DNA from: Pseudomonadota bacterium
GTDB taxonomy: Bacteria; Pseudomonadota; Gammaproteobacteria; Burkholderiales; Casimicrobiaceae
Reading direction: 5' to 3'
Assembly: GCA_018241745.1 (NCBI GenBank)
Contig: JAFEDG010000147.1
Coordinates: forward strand, 38,255 to 102,254
Length of the DNA stretch: 64,000 nt
How positions within the stretch are numbered: position 1 is the stretch's first letter; each line of letters begins with the position of its first letter. Positions 52,721 through 62,471 of this stretch are shown here, in pieces. Below the pieces are notes generated by a model. That model did not search any database, had not been told where the DNA came from, and was given only the letters and a program-made list of their open reading frames with translations. The translations under genes were made by a program, and so were the position numbers.

Positions 52721-53518
52721 TCAGCGGCTCGCACTGTCCGCGGGCGCCGCGGATTCCGCGGTCGTCGCGTCCGTGTCGTCTTCCGTCGGCCGCGGGCGCG
52801 GGAAGAAGCGCGCGGCGAAGATGCCCAGCTCGTACAAGAGGCACATCGGCACCGCGAGCATCAGCTGCGACACCATGTCGGGCGGCGTGATCACGGCAGC
52901 GACGACGAACGCCCCGACGATCACGTAGCGGCGGAATTCCTTGAACTTGGCGAGCGGGACGATGCCAAGCCGCACGAGGACGACGACGACGACCGGGATC
53001 TCGAACGTCACGCCGAACGCGACGAACATCCACAGCACGAACGACAGATACTTGTCGATGTCCGTCATCATCTGCACGCCGGCCGGCGTGAAGCTGACGA
53101 AGAAGTGGAAGATCCACGGGAAGACGATGAAGTATGCGAACGCCATCCCGAGAAAGAAGAAGAACACGCTCGACACGATCAGCGGCAGCGCGAGCCGCTG
53201 CTCGTGCTTGTAGAGTCCCGGCGCGACGAACGCCCACGCCTGCCACAGCACGACCGGCAGCGCGATCAGGAACGCGGCCAGCAGCGTCACCTTGAGCGGC
53301 ACGAGGAACGTGCCGGTGACGTCGGTGGCGATCATCGTCGCGCCGGCGGGCAGTGCCGACATCAGCGGCGCGGCGACGAGCGAATAGATCTGCTTCGAGA
53401 ACGGCGCCAGGCACAGGAATATGACCAGCACCGACACCATCGCCTTCATGAGCCGGCTGCGCAGCTCGATGAGGTGCGAGATGAAGGTTTCCGTCGTCGC
53501 GGTGGCGGGGTCGGTCAT
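52721..53518 (-). CDS. tatC: Twin-arginine translocase subunit TatC
   Basis: TatC recognises twin-arginine signal peptides. The 265-residue protein has six hydrophobic segments. Its start FISHLIELRSRLMKAMVSVLVI holds the conserved HLxELRxRL motif, followed by the cytosolic and periplasmic loops with FAFVAPGLYKHEQR and FGVTFEIPVVVVVLVRLG. The C-terminal tail is acidic and Thr/Ala-rich. It is the last of tatA-tatB-tatC, which itself follows the his operon and hinT. The bc1 Rieske protein encoded nearby is a likely substrate. Confidence 0.97.
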   Translation of the reverse strand: MTDPATATTETFISHLIELRSRLMKAMVSVLVIFLCLAPFSKQIYSLVAAPLMSALPAGATMIATDVTGTFLVPLKVTLLAAFLIALPVVLWQAWAFVAPGLYKHEQRLALPLIVSSVFFFFLGMAFAYFIVFPWIFHFFVSFTPAGVQMMTDIDKYLSFVLWMFVAFGVTFEIPVVVVVLVRLGIVPLAKFKEFRRYVIVGAFVVAAVITPPDMVSQLMLAVPMCLLYELGIFAARFFPRPRPTEDDTDATTAESAAPADSASR

Positions 53519-53570
53519 CGGCTTGCGTCAGGGCGGGTGGCGCGGCAGCGAAGCCGCGCCGCGTCCGTGA

Positions 53571-54122
53571 TCAGATCTTGTCGAAGCCGGGCAACGCGGC
53601 CTGGCGGGGTGGTTCGGGCTGCGGCGCGAACAGGTCGGGCTCGGTCGTGGCGGGCGCAACGGCAGCGACCGCAGGCGCGGCGTGATTCGGCGCCCCTTCG
53701 CGCGGCACCGCCTCGCCATGCGCCCAGGCGTCGGTCGGCGCGGGCTCCTGCCCCGGCTGCGCGTGCGCGCCCTCGAACACGTCCGGCGGCGGGGGTGTGT
53801 CGCTGAGCGCCGCGTTGGCCTCGCTGGCCGTCTTCTCGAATTCGCTGGAGAGATCACGCGCGCCGGCCTCGACGCTCGCCACCGCGTTCTGCACGGAGGT
53901 CTGCAGGTCCGTCGCGGCCGTCTTCACTTCCTGCTGCAGCTTCTTGAGCTCGGAGAGCTCCATCTCGCGGCTGATGTCGGCCTGCACGTCGTTGACGTAG
54001 CGGCGCAGCCGGCCGTACAGCACGCCCAGCGTGCGCGTCGCCTTGGGCAGCCGCTCGGGCCCGATGACGACCAGCGCGACGACGCCGATGACGACGATCT
54101 CGGAGAAACCGATGTCGAACAT
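53571..54122 (-). CDS. tatB: Twin-arginine translocase subunit TatB
   Basis: TatB has an N-terminal membrane helix (MFDIGFSEIVVIGVVALVVIGPERLP, of which residues 1-20 include the FDIGFSE and GPERLP motifs), an amphipathic helix and a long cytosolic tail. The GPERLPKATR pattern and the acidic residue in the helix distinguish it from TatA. The 183 residues are typical of beta forms, with the tail from residue 90 rich in Ala, Pro and Glu and probably disordered. It lies between tatA and tatC, 34 bases after tatA. Confidence 0.95.
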   Translation of the reverse strand: MFDIGFSEIVVIGVVALVVIGPERLPKATRTLGVLYGRLRRYVNDVQADISREMELSELKKLQQEVKTAATDLQTSVQNAVASVEAGARDLSSEFEKTASEANAALSDTPPPPDVFEGAHAQPGQEPAPTDAWAHGEAVPREGAPNHAAPAVAAVAPATTEPDLFAPQPEPPRQAALPGFDKI

Positions 54123-54156
54123 GCGGCGGCGGGCGTAAAGCGCGTGTCGAGCCCCG

Positions 54157-54396
54157 TCAGGACTTCATCGACTCGCGCTTGACCTCGCCCTCGATCGTCG
54201 TGCCGGGGATCTGCGACGGCGCGGCCGCCGGGTCGGCCGCGGTCTTGGCCGCCGCCGCGTCGTCGCGCATGCCTTCCTTGAAGCCCTTGACTGCGCCCCC
54301 CAGGTCCTGCCCGACGTTGCGCAGCTTCTTCGTGCCGAAGATCAGGACGACGACGGCGAGGACGATCAACCAGTGCCAGATGCTCAACGAACCCAT
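54157..54396 (-). CDS. tatA: Twin-arginine translocase subunit TatA
   Basis: TatA forms the translocation pore. The 79-residue protein starts [20 protein letters not shown], followed by [21 protein letters not shown], which are the classical helix, hinge and amphipathic helix. ATG 54396 matches the family start; the upstream open frame is not homologous. The tail is Ala-rich and acidic. It begins the tatABC set, 11 bases after hinT, so the two are likely co-transcribed. Confidence 0.96.
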   Translation of the reverse strand: MGSLSIWHWLIVLAVVVLIFGTKKLRNVGQDLGGAVKGFKEGMRDDAAAAKTAADPAAAPSQIPGTTIEGEVKRESMKS

Positions 54397-54407
54397 TTGA
54401 TTCTCCT

Positions 54408-54776
54408 TCAGGCGCCTTGCGGGCGCGGCAGCATTGGACCGAGCGGCTCGGTGCCGCCGCCGATCACGTGGATGTGGATATGCGGGACTTCCTGGTGGCC
54501 GATGCGGCCATTGTTGACGATCACGCGGAACCCGTCGTCGGCGCCCTGCTCCCGCGCGAGCTTGCCCGTCAGCGCCATCATCCGGCCGAGCACCGGCGCG
54601 TCCGTCGCGTCGACGTCGTACAGCGTCGCGTGATGGTTCTTGGCGATCAGCAGGAAATGCACGGGCGCGAGCGGCCGGATGTCGTGGAACGCGAGGATGT
54701 CCGCGTCCTCGTACACCTTGCGGCTCGGGATGTCGCCCTTGGCGATCTTGCAGAACAGGCAGTTGGGGTCGAGCAT
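54408..54776 (-). CDS. hinT: HIT-family nucleotide phosphoramidase HinT
   Basis: HinT is a small hydrolase of adenosine phosphoramidates. The 122-residue protein shows the N-terminal [13 protein letters not shown], the segment [19 protein letters not shown] and the histidine triad HIHIHVIGG, with the catalytic histidine the middle one. It sits between hisE and tatA, a conserved place in Burkholderiales. An 18-bp inverted repeat (54874-54943) lies between it and hisE and may separate their transcripts. Confidence 0.96.
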   Translation of the reverse strand: MLDPNCLFCKIAKGDIPSRKVYEDADILAFHDIRPLAPVHFLLIAKNHHATLYDVDATDAPVLGRMMALTGKLAREQGADDGFRVIVNNGRIGHQEVPHIHIHVIGGGTEPLGPMLPRPQGA

Positions 54777-54873
54777 GCTTCGTCGAGGCGGTGGCGCCCG
54801 CCCGCCGGGCTGGCGGGATAGGCACTTCGCGACCGCTCATTGTAAAGGAACGCGGCGGCGGCGCCTTGCGACC

Positions 54874-54943
54874 GGGTCCGACCCTATTTTCCTGGCGCGT
54901 CTCTGCCCTGCGCAGGCGCATTCCTGAAAATAGGGTCGGACCC
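54874..54943. repeat. Inverted repeat (18-bp arms) at the 3' end of hisE
   Basis: The arm GGGTCCGACCCTATTTTC (54874-54891) is the exact reverse complement of GAAAATAGGGTCGGACCC (54926-54943), with 34 bases between. The arms themselves contain the palindromic core GGGTCCGACCC or its mirror. Elements with the AATAGGGTC-GACCC motif are dispersed in many betaproteobacterial genomes (REP/MITE-like), which is my recollection. The element contains the stop codon of hisE, so it contributes its last 20 or so residues, and would fold into a long hairpin in either transcript. Confidence 0.8.
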
Positions 54944-55255
54944 CCGCGCGGCCTTCTCGTCGTGGCCCGACACGCCTTCGCGGCGCGCGAGCTCGGCCAG
55001 CACGTCGGCCGGCGTCAAGCCGTGCCGCGCGAGCAGCACGACGCAGTGGAACCACAGGTCGGCGACCTCGGACGTGATCCGCGCCGGGTCGCCGTCCTTC
55101 GCCGCCATCACCGTCTCGGTAGCTTCCTCGCCGATCTTCTTGAGGATGGCGTCGTCGCCCTTGGCAAACAGGCTCGCGACGTAGGACGCCTTGGGGTCGG
55201 CGCCACGGCGCGCCGCGATCGTGGCGGCCAGCCGCGCCAGTGTGTCGTCGCTCAT
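54884..55255 (-). CDS. hisE: Phosphoribosyl-ATP pyrophosphatase
   Basis: HisE hydrolyses phosphoribosyl-ATP to phosphoribosyl-AMP, the second step of histidine synthesis. The 123-residue protein has the MazG-like helix motifs [28 protein letters not shown] and [14 protein letters not shown]. Homologues end near AARREG...EKA; here the sequence continues with about 20 extra residues ([16 protein letters not shown] and a short end) encoded by the inverted repeat at 54874-54943, and the stop codon is inside the repeat. The start overlaps the hisI stop (ATGA). The core is intact, so activity is expected. Confidence 0.95.
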   Translation of the reverse strand: MSDDTLARLAATIAARRGADPKASYVASLFAKGDDAILKKIGEEATETVMAAKDGDPARITSEVADLWFHCVVLLARHGLTPADVLAELARREGVSGHDEKAARGSDPIFRNAPAQGRDAPGK

Positions 55256-55656
55256 CGCCCCTCCCCGTAGATCGCGACCGGATCCTTCAGCACCGGCTCG
55301 TCCTCGCGCCACACACCGTCGACCAGCGTGCGGTAGAAGCAGCGGCCGTGACCCGTGTGGCACGCGACGCCGCCCACCTGCTCGACGCTGACGAGCACGG
55401 CGTCGGCGTCGCAGTCGATGCGGATGTCCTTGACCTTCTGCACGTGGCCGGAGGTCTCGCCCTTCTTCCACAGCGCGCGCCGCGACCGTGACCAGTAGTG
55501 CACCTCGCCGGTCCGCGCCGTCGTCGCGAGCGCCTCGTGGTTCATCCATGCGAGCGTCAGCACGCGTCCGGTGCCCGCTTCCTGCGCGATGGCCGGCACG
55601 AGGCCGTCCGCGTTCCAGCGGACCTCGCCGAGCCAGCGATCGTCGCGATCGCTCAT
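55252..55656 (-). CDS. hisI: Phosphoribosyl-AMP cyclohydrolase
   Basis: HisI opens the purine ring of phosphoribosyl-AMP, step three of the pathway. The 134-residue, stand-alone (not fused to HisE) protein has the metal-binding cysteines in [17 protein letters not shown] and [11 protein letters not shown], and the [16 protein letters not shown] segment. ATG 55656 is used. It lies 10 bases after hisF and overlaps hisE. The unfused form is normal for betaproteobacteria. Confidence 0.96.
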   Translation of the reverse strand: MSDRDDRWLGEVRWNADGLVPAIAQEAGTGRVLTLAWMNHEALATTARTGEVHYWSRSRRALWKKGETSGHVQKVKDIRIDCDADAVLVSVEQVGGVACHTGHGRCFYRTLVDGVWREDEPVLKDPVAIYGEGR

Positions 55657-55666
55657 CGTCCGCGCC

Positions 55667-56428
55667 TCACGCCCGCACCTCGAGTCCCGCGTCGCGCATC
55701 GCGCGCTTGGCTTCGCCGACCGTGTACTCGCCGTCGTGGAAGATGCTGGCGGCCAGCACCGCGTCGGCGCCACCGGCGACGATGCCGTCGACGAGGTCGG
55801 CCAGCTTGCCGACGCCGCCCGACGCGATGACGGGAACGTCCACCGCGTCGGCCACCGCGCGCGTCAGCGCAAGGTCGAAGCCCGAGCGCACGCCGTCGCG
55901 GTCCATGCTCGTGAGCAGGATCTCGCCGGCGCCCAGCGCCGCCACGTTGCGCGCCCATTCGACGGCGTCGAGCTCCGTCGGGGTGCGGCCGCCGTGGATG
56001 ACGACCTGCCAGCGACCCGGCGCGACGGCCTTGGCGTCTATCGCGGCGACGATGGCCTGCGACCCGAAATGCGCGGACGCCTCGCGGAACAGTTCGGGGC
56101 GCTGCACGCCTGCCGTGTTGATGCTGACCTTGTCGGCGCCGGCGTTGAGCAGCGCGCGCACGTCCGCGACCGCGTGCACCCCGCCGCCGACGGTCAGCGG
56201 GATGAACACCTGGTCGGCCACCGCCTCGATCATGTCGTACAGAAGGCCGCGGGACTCGACGCTCGCGCGGATATCGAGGAACGCGAGCTCGTCGGCGCCC
56301 TCGGCGTCGTAGCGGCGCGCGATCTCGACCGGATCGCCGGCATCGCGCAGGTTGACGAAGTTGACGCCCTTGACCACCCGCCCGCCCGCCACGTCCAGGC
56401 AGGGGATCACGCGCTTGGCGAGGCCCAT
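55667..56428 (-). CDS. hisF: Imidazole glycerol phosphate synthase subunit HisF
   Basis: HisF is the cyclase subunit that uses ammonia from HisH to form imidazole glycerol phosphate and AICAR. The 253-residue TIM barrel begins [21 protein letters not shown] with the catalytic aspartate in CLDV, and the second in SMDRDG; phosphate loops are IASGGVGK and [12 protein letters not shown]. It follows hisA by 4 bases. Full length with no odd features. Confidence 0.97.
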   Translation of the reverse strand: MGLAKRVIPCLDVAGGRVVKGVNFVNLRDAGDPVEIARRYDAEGADELAFLDIRASVESRGLLYDMIEAVADQVFIPLTVGGGVHAVADVRALLNAGADKVSINTAGVQRPELFREASAHFGSQAIVAAIDAKAVAPGRWQVVIHGGRTPTELDAVEWARNVAALGAGEILLTSMDRDGVRSGFDLALTRAVADAVDVPVIASGGVGKLADLVDGIVAGGADAVLAASIFHDGEYTVGEAKRAMRDAGLEVRA

Positions 56429-56432
56429 GCCG

Positions 56433-57170
56433 CTAGCCCTTGCCCTTGGCGGCCTTCAGCGCATCCTTGAAATCGAGCGTGCCTTCGTAGATGGCGCGGC
56501 CCGCGATCGCGCCGGCCACGCCTTCCGATTCGTATTGCGCGAGCGCCTTGATGTTGTCGATCGACGAGAGCCCGCCCGACGCAAACACCGGCACCGTGAC
56601 GGCGCGCGCGAGCTTGACCGTCGCCTCGATGTTGACGCCCGTCTGCATGCCGTCGCGGCCGATGTCCGTGTAGACGATGGCCTCGACGCCCTGGTCCTCG
56701 AATTTTTTCGCGAGGTCGATCACGTCGTGCCCGGTCATCTTGGACCAGCCGTCCGTGGCCACCTTGCCTTCGCGCGCGTCGAGCCCGACCATGATGTGGC
56801 CGGGGAACGCGCCGCACGCATCGTGCAGGAAGCCGGGATTCTTCACCGCGGCCGTGCCGATGATCACATAGGTGATGCCGTCGTCGAGGTAACGCTCGAT
56901 GGTGTCGAGGTCGCGGATGCCGCCACCCAGCTGGATGGGAATCTCGTCGCCGAGGACGCTCACGACCTCGCGGATCGACAGCTCGTTTTTCGGTACGCCG
57001 GCCACGGCGCCGTTCAGGTCGACGAGATGCAACCGTTCCGCGCCCAGATCGACCCAGTGCCGCGCCATCGCGGCCGGATCCTCGGAGAACACGGTCACGG
57101 CCTGCATGTCGCCCTGCTTGAGGCGCACGCAGTGCCCGTCCTTGATGTCGATCGCAGGAATGATCTGCAT
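56433..57170 (-). CDS. hisA: Phosphoribosylformimino-AICAR ribotide isomerase
   Basis: HisA performs an Amadori rearrangement of the ProFAR ribotide. The 245-residue TIM barrel begins [20 protein letters not shown] with the catalytic aspartate in AIDI and the second in YTDIGRDG. Phosphate-binding motifs are FASGGLSS and [13 protein letters not shown]. The start is at ATG 57170; the frame is open upstream across the 16-base gap to hisH but that part is not homologous. Confidence 0.97.
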   Translation of the reverse strand: MQIIPAIDIKDGHCVRLKQGDMQAVTVFSEDPAAMARHWVDLGAERLHLVDLNGAVAGVPKNELSIREVVSVLGDEIPIQLGGGIRDLDTIERYLDDGITYVIIGTAAVKNPGFLHDACGAFPGHIMVGLDAREGKVATDGWSKMTGHDVIDLAKKFEDQGVEAIVYTDIGRDGMQTGVNIEATVKLARAVTVPVFASGGLSSIDNIKALAQYESEGVAGAIAGRAIYEGTLDFKDALKAAKGKG

Positions 57171-57186
57171 GATGCTCGAGGAGGCC

Positions 57187-57831
57187 TCAGGCGCTGTGGC
57201 GGCCGTCCCAGCCGACGAAATTGGCCAGCAACGCAAGGCCTGCGCGCTGGCTCTTCTCCGGGTGGAACTGGGTCGCGAAGATATTAGCCCGCGCAATCGC
57301 GCAAGTAAACGGCGCCGGATAGTTGGTGGTGGCCGCCGTCAGCGCCGGGTCGGCGGGCACCGGATGGTACGAGTGCGCAAAGTAGAACCGCTCGCCGTCG
57401 GCGACGCCGTTCCACATCGGGTGCGACCGTACGGGATGCACGCGGTTCCAGCCCATGTGCGGGACCTTGAGCGGCTGGCCTTCGGCGCCGGTCATCTGCG
57501 CGGCGTCGAAGCGACGCACGACGCCGGGAAGCAGGCCGAGGCAGCGCGTCGGCCCCTCCTCGCTGTCGTCGAACAGCATCTGCAGCCCGAGGCAGATGCC
57601 CAGGAACGGCCGCGTGCGCGCGGCGTCGAGCACCGCGCCGCGCAGCCCGCTCGCGTCCAGGTGCGAAATGCAGTCGGGCATCGCGCTCTGCCCCGGCAGC
57701 ACGACCTTGTCGGCTTCGCCGATCACGCCCGCGTCGCCGGTGACCACGACGCGCGTCGCGGGCGCAACGTGCGCGAGCGCCTTCGCCACCGAGCGAAGGT
57801 TGCCCATTCCGTAGTCGACGACGGCGATCAC
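57187..57831 (-). CDS. hisH: Imidazole glycerol phosphate synthase subunit HisH
   Basis: HisH is the glutaminase subunit that feeds ammonia to HisF. The 214 residues show the nucleophile in [16 protein letters not shown] and the histidine-glutamate pair in [11 protein letters not shown]. The N-terminus reads [18 protein letters not shown], with GTG as start codon at 57831. It lies between hisB and hisA, 16 bases before hisA. The MarC-like gene often found near hisB/hisH in related genera is absent here. Confidence 0.96.
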   Translation of the reverse strand: MIAVVDYGMGNLRSVAKALAHVAPATRVVVTGDAGVIGEADKVVLPGQSAMPDCISHLDASGLRGAVLDAARTRPFLGICLGLQMLFDDSEEGPTRCLGLLPGVVRRFDAAQMTGAEGQPLKVPHMGWNRVHPVRSHPMWNGVADGERFYFAHSYHPVPADPALTAATTNYPAPFTCAIARANIFATQFHPEKSQRAGLALLANFVGWDGRHSA

Positions 57832-57859
57832 GCCCGGTTCCCTTCCCGCCAGCAGCCGC

Positions 57860-58465
57860 TTACAGCGCCCCCTTGGTCGATGGGATGCCGCTGGCGCGCG
57901 GGTCGTACTCGACCGCCATGCGCAGCGCGCGCGCGAACGCCTTGAACACGGTCTCGCACTGGTGATGCGCGTTCTGGCCGCGGAGGTTGTCCACGTGCAG
58001 CGTCACCTGCGCGTGGTTGACGAAGCCCTGGAAGAACTCGTGCGCGAGGTCCACGTCGAACGCCCCGATCATCGCCCGCGTGAACGGGACGTGGAACTCG
58101 AGCCCCGGCCGGCCGGACAGGTCGATGACGACGCGCGACAGCGCCTCGTCGAGCGGCACGTACGCGTGGCCGTAGCGCCGGATGCCCGCCTTGTCGCCGA
58201 GTGCCTGCGCGAGTGCCTGACCGAGCGTGATGCCGATGTCCTCGACCGTGTGGTGCGCGTCGATGTGCAGGTCGCCTTCCGCCTTCACCGTCAGGTCGAC
58301 GACGCCGTGGCGGGCGATCTGCTCCAGCATGTGGTCGAGGAACGGCACGCCGCTCGCGAGCTCGGAGCGACCGGTGCCGTCGACGTCGACGGTCACCACG
58401 ATGCTGGTCTCGCGGGTCTTGCGCGTGACGGTGGCGCGGCGCGGTGCGGGCGGTGCGGCAGTCAT
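57860..58465 (-). CDS. hisB: Imidazoleglycerol-phosphate dehydratase
   Basis: HisB dehydrates imidazole glycerol phosphate. The 201-residue single-domain form (no fused phosphatase) has the metal-binding histidine motifs [27 protein letters not shown] and [14 protein letters not shown]. The first 15 residues are a variable extension. It starts 4 bases after hisC in the transcription direction. A separate histidinol phosphatase must exist elsewhere, as is normal in this group. Confidence 0.97.
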   Translation of the reverse strand: MTAAPPAPRRATVTRKTRETSIVVTVDVDGTGRSELASGVPFLDHMLEQIARHGVVDLTVKAEGDLHIDAHHTVEDIGITLGQALAQALGDKAGIRRYGHAYVPLDEALSRVVIDLSGRPGLEFHVPFTRAMIGAFDVDLAHEFFQGFVNHAQVTLHVDNLRGQNAHHQCETVFKAFARALRMAVEYDPRASGIPSTKGAL

Positions 58466-58469
58466 GTCT

Positions 58470-59561
58470 TCAGGCGAACGGTGCCAGGGCGGCGAGCAAG
58501 GCGTTGTTTTCGGAAGGGGTGCCCACGGTGATCCGCAGGCAGTGGGTGGTCAGCGGGTGGTAGCCGTCCAGGTTCTTCACCAGTATGCCCGCGCCGCGCA
58601 GCTGCGTGAACCACGCATTGGCGTTGGGGACGCGCACCAGCACGAAGTTGGCCGCCGTATGGAATACCGTGGTACCCGGAATCGCGGCCAGCGCCCCGGC
58701 GAGGCGCGCGCGCTCGCCCCGGATGGCCGCGGCCTGGCTTTCGAGCAAGCCGAACTCGCGCAGCACGATGGGCGCGACGACCTGCGTCAGCACGTTGATG
58801 TTGTAAGGCGGGCGCAGCTTCTCGATCTCCGCGATCCACGCAGGGTTGCCGACCGCATAGCCGAGCCGCAGCCCGGCAAGCCCGAGCTTGGACAGCGTCC
58901 GCAGCACGACGACGTTGGGAAACTCCATCACGCGCGGCAGGAACGAGCGTTCGGCGAACGGCTGGTAGGCCTCGTCGATGACGACGAGCCCCGGCGCCGC
59001 CGCGATCACCGCCTCGATCGCCGCCTCGTCGTACAGGTTGCCGGTGGGATTGTTCGGGTAGGCGAGCCACGTGAGCGCCGGGCGCTCGCGCTCGATGGCC
59101 GCGAGCATCGCGCCGGCATCGAGCGAAAAGTCGACGCCCAGCGGCACGCCCACGTAGCGGACTTGCGCGACGTCGGCCGAGCGCCGGTACATGACGAACG
59201 ACGGTTCGGCCGACAGGATCGTGGCGCCCGGCGTCGCGACGAGCAGCGACAGGATCTGGATCAGCTCGTCGGAGCCATTGCCGAGCACCAGCGCGGCGCC
59301 TTCCGGCAGGCGCATCGCATCGGCGATCGCAGCGTGCGTCGCCTCCGCACCGCCGTCCGGATAGCGGTTGAGCGGCGTGTCGATGACGGCGGCGCCGATC
59401 CGCGTGCGCAGTTCTGCCGGCAGCGTGTACGGGTTCTCCATCGCGTCCAGCTTGATGAGACCGTCCGCGTGCGCGACGACATACGGCCGCGTGGCGCGCA
59501 CGTCGGCGCGCACCGTTGCTGCGACACGCTCGTCGACGGTCGGTCCCATGCGCGCGGTCAT
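58470..59561 (-). CDS. hisC: Histidinol-phosphate aminotransferase
   Basis: HisC transfers an amino group from glutamate to imidazole acetol phosphate using PLP. The 363-residue fold-type I aminotransferase has [15 protein letters not shown], the NNPTGNLYD loop, the aspartate in [11 protein letters not shown] and the PLP lysine in [17 protein letters not shown]. The start (ATG 59561) overlaps the hisD stop (ATGA). Complete and ordinary. Confidence 0.97.
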   Translation of the reverse strand: MTARMGPTVDERVAATVRADVRATRPYVVAHADGLIKLDAMENPYTLPAELRTRIGAAVIDTPLNRYPDGGAEATHAAIADAMRLPEGAALVLGNGSDELIQILSLLVATPGATILSAEPSFVMYRRSADVAQVRYVGVPLGVDFSLDAGAMLAAIERERPALTWLAYPNNPTGNLYDEAAIEAVIAAAPGLVVIDEAYQPFAERSFLPRVMEFPNVVVLRTLSKLGLAGLRLGYAVGNPAWIAEIEKLRPPYNINVLTQVVAPIVLREFGLLESQAAAIRGERARLAGALAAIPGTTVFHTAANFVLVRVPNANAWFTQLRGAGILVKNLDGYHPLTTHCLRITVGTPSENNALLAALAPFA

Positions 59562-60883
59562 GACTTGGGCAGCCGCGCGCGGGCCGAGCGTGCGTGCGCG
59601 GGCAGGCCTTCGCGATCGGCGAGGTGCCCGGCGAGCGGCGCCATCGATGCCGCGCCTGCCCGCGAGATCCGCAGCACGCTGGAGCGCTTCTGGAAATCGT
59701 AGACGCCCAGCGGCGACGAGAAGCGCGCCGTGCGGCCGGTGGGCAGCACGTGGTTGGGCCCGGCACAGTAATCGCCGAGCGCTTCGGACGCGTGGTACCC
59801 CATGAAGATCGCGCCGGCGTGGCGGATCAGTGGCAGCAACGCGTCAGGGTCGGCGACGGCGAGCTCGAGGTGCTCGGGCGCGACCCGGTTGGCGATGACG
59901 CAGGCTTCCGCCAGGTCGCGCGTGCGGATCAGCGCGCCGCGCCGCGCGAACGACGCGGCGATGATCTTCGCGCGCGGCATTTCCTTGATCAGCCGCTGCG
60001 CGGCCGCTTCCACCGCATCGAGCAGCGCCGCATCGGGCGACAGCAGCAGCGCCTGCGCGAGCTCGTCGTGCTCGGCCTGCGAGAAGAGGTCCAGCACCAG
60101 CCATTCGGGATCGGCCGATGAATCGGCGATCACCATGATCTCGGACGCGCCAGCAACCATGTCGATGCCGACGGCACCGAACACGCGGCGCTTGGCCGCC
60201 GCGACGTAGGCATTGCCCGGCCCCACGATCTTGTCCACGGGCTGGATGGTCTCGGTGCCATAGGCCAGCGCAGCCACCGCCTGCGCACCGCCGATCGCGT
60301 AGCCGCGCGCGACGCCGCCCAGGTGCGCAGCCGCGAGCACGAGCGGATTGCGCTCGCCGCCGGGCGTGGGGGACACCATGATGATCTCGCGGACGCCGGC
60401 CACCTGCGCGGGGATGGTGTTCATCAACACGGACGACGGATACGCCGCCTTGCCGCCCGGAACGTACACGCCTACCGAGTCGATCGGCGTCACGCGCTGG
60501 CCGAGCTCCGTGCCGTCCGCTTCGCGGAACGTGAATTCGCCGCCCTTCTGGTTCTCGTGGAACGCGCGGATGCGCGTCGCGGCGGCGGCCAACACGCGAC
60601 GGTCCTCGGCATCGAGCGCGTCGTGCGCCGCCTTCATCGCCTCGGGCGTGATGACAAGCTCGGCCATCGACTCGACGTCGACCTTGTCGAAGCGCTTCGT
60701 GTACTCGATCACCGCGGCGTCGCCGCGCTCGCGCACCGCGCGGACGATCGCGTTGACGGCGGCGTCGATGCCCGCCGTCTGCGCGACGTCGAACGCGATC
60801 AGCTCGGCGAGTGCCGCGTCGTAGCCCGGGAACGTGGTGTCGAGGCGGCGCAGCGTGAGGCGCGGAGTGGCGGACTTGGGCAT
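59558..60883 (-). CDS. hisD: Histidinol dehydrogenase
   Basis: HisD oxidises histidinol twice to histidine, the last step. The 441-residue protein has the segments [39 protein letters not shown] and [14 protein letters not shown], and the C-terminal zinc and substrate residues in [12 protein letters not shown] and GPNHVLPTG. It starts 1 base after the hisG stop in the transcription direction. Full family length. Confidence 0.98.
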   Translation of the reverse strand: MPKSATPRLTLRRLDTTFPGYDAALAELIAFDVAQTAGIDAAVNAIVRAVRERGDAAVIEYTKRFDKVDVESMAELVITPEAMKAAHDALDAEDRRVLAAAATRIRAFHENQKGGEFTFREADGTELGQRVTPIDSVGVYVPGGKAAYPSSVLMNTIPAQVAGVREIIMVSPTPGGERNPLVLAAAHLGGVARGYAIGGAQAVAALAYGTETIQPVDKIVGPGNAYVAAAKRRVFGAVGIDMVAGASEIMVIADSSADPEWLVLDLFSQAEHDELAQALLLSPDAALLDAVEAAAQRLIKEMPRAKIIAASFARRGALIRTRDLAEACVIANRVAPEHLELAVADPDALLPLIRHAGAIFMGYHASEALGDYCAGPNHVLPTGRTARFSSPLGVYDFQKRSSVLRISRAGAASMAPLAGHLADREGLPAHARSARARLPKS

Positions 60884-60884
60884 G

Positions 60885-61538
60885 TCAGGCGGCCTTGGCG
60901 AGCGCCGCGGCGCCGAGTGCGTCCAGCAGCGGCTTGACCGTGTCGCGCTTGAGCTTCAGCGCAGCGGGATTGGCGATCAAGCGCGAGCTGATCGGCATGA
61001 TCGTCTCCACCTCGACGAGGTCGTTGGCCTTCAGCGTGTTGCCGGTGGAGATGAGGTCGACGATCGCGTCGGCGAGTCCCACGAGCGGCGCGAGTTCCAT
61101 CGATCCGTAGAGCTTGATGAGGTCGACGTGCATGCCCTTGGACGCGAAGTGCTCGCGCGCCGTCTTCACATACTTGGTCGCGACGCGGATGCGCGCGCCA
61201 CGCTGCACGCTGCCGGCCCAGTCGTAGCCGCGCTGCGTCGCCACCGACAGCCGGCAGCGGCCGATGCCGAGGTCCAGCGGCTGGTAGATGCCGTCGCTGC
61301 CATGCTCCAGCAGCACGTCCTTGCCCGCGACACCCAGGTCGGCGGCGCCGTATTCGACGTACGTGGGCACGTCGGACGCGCGCAGCAGCACCAGGGCGAC
61401 GTCGGGTCGCGACGTGCCGATGATGAGCTTGCGCGACGTGTCCGGATCCTCGTCCGGCACGATGCCGGCCGCCGCGAGCAGCGGCAGCGTTTCGGCAAGG
61501 ATGCGCCCCTTCGACAGGGCGATGGCAATGCGCGCCAT
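60885..61538 (-). CDS. hisG: ATP phosphoribosyltransferase, short form
   Basis: HisG starts histidine synthesis from ATP and PRPP. The 217-residue protein is the short form, which lacks the regulatory domain and needs the HisZ subunit; hisZ is not in the window. It begins [20 protein letters not shown]; the PRPP-binding strand is [18 protein letters not shown]. First gene of the his operon. On the minus strand a TAGAAT element (61571-61566) precedes it but lacks a clear -35. Confidence 0.97.
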   Translation of the reverse strand: MARIAIALSKGRILAETLPLLAAAGIVPDEDPDTSRKLIIGTSRPDVALVLLRASDVPTYVEYGAADLGVAGKDVLLEHGSDGIYQPLDLGIGRCRLSVATQRGYDWAGSVQRGARIRVATKYVKTAREHFASKGMHVDLIKLYGSMELAPLVGLADAIVDLISTGNTLKANDLVEVETIMPISSRLIANPAALKLKRDTVKPLLDALGAAALAKAA

Positions 61539-61629
61539 GGGCGCCTTCGGTGAGTATGGACGTCGATTCTAGCGCAGTGCAGCACAAGCCCCGCCTGGCG
61601 CATCGTGGTCCCGTGCAACGGCGCGATGG

Positions 61630-62466
61630 CTACTGTGTCGGCGTGGGCGCCCACGGGGGCGCCGGCATCGGTTCGCCGGCGTGACGCCACGGATTGATGT
61701 CGATGCCGCCGCGGCGCGTGAAGCGGGCGCTTACGGCGAGGCGTGCGGGCCGGCATTGCCGCCACACGTCGAGCGCGATCCGCTCGACGCAATGCTCGTG
61801 GAAACCGGGATGGTGGCGGTACGCGAGCAGGTAGGCGAGCAACGCGCCGCGGTCGAGCCGCGGGCCGCGGTACGCGACCTGGATGCACGCGTAGTCGGGC
61901 TGGCCCGTCACGGGGCACACCGAGCGGAAGCGCTCGGTGTACAGCGTCTCGTCGACTTCCGCGCCCGCGGTTGCGAGCACCGCGGCGTCCGGGTCGCCGG
62001 CGCGCGAAGGCGCGAGTGGTGCGTCGTCGATGCACGTGCCCACGGGGGCGACGCGCGCGAGCCGCGTCGCATCCGCGGGCGCGATCAGCTCGACACGCAC
62101 GTCGCCGCCGGTGGCGAACGCGAGGTCGCGCGCGACGGTGCGGCGGTAGTCGTCGGCATCGGCGAACACGACGTCGTTCAGCGCGGTGAGGTAGAGCTTC
62201 ACCGACTTGGACTCGACGATCGCGGGACTCGTCGACGGCACGCCAAAGCGCAATACCGCCACCTGCGGGCGGCCGGTGGCGTCCAGCCACGACGCTTCCC
62301 AGGCCGTCCACTCGTCGTCGCCGACCAGCGGCCACGGCTCGGCGGCGAGCCTCGCGCGGGCCTCCGCGCGCAGGACGCGGAACAGCAGCGCGGGATCGTA
62401 GCCGCTCGTGTAATGCGTCGGCTGGCCGAGCGGGCCGAGCGCGTGGTTCGCGGCGGGCTCGTCCAT
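61630..62466 (-). CDS. queF: NADPH-dependent 7-cyano-7-deazaguanine reductase
   Basis: QueF reduces preQ0 to preQ1 in queuosine synthesis. The 278-residue protein is the long, two-domain (YqcD/E. coli) form. The QueF motif with the substrate-binding glutamate is VESKSVKLYLTALND, and the nucleophilic cysteine is in RSVCPVTGQPDYAC. C-terminal HHPGFHEHCVERI and RFTRRGGIDINPWR are typical. It is 91 bases upstream of hisG and 5 bases after an uncharacterised gene. Confidence 0.96.
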   Translation of the reverse strand: MDEPAANHALGPLGQPTHYTSGYDPALLFRVLRAEARARLAAEPWPLVGDDEWTAWEASWLDATGRPQVAVLRFGVPSTSPAIVESKSVKLYLTALNDVVFADADDYRRTVARDLAFATGGDVRVELIAPADATRLARVAPVGTCIDDAPLAPSRAGDPDAAVLATAGAEVDETLYTERFRSVCPVTGQPDYACIQVAYRGPRLDRGALLAYLLAYRHHPGFHEHCVERIALDVWRQCRPARLAVSARFTRRGGIDINPWRHAGEPMPAPPWAPTPTQ

Positions 62467-62471
62467 CGGCC

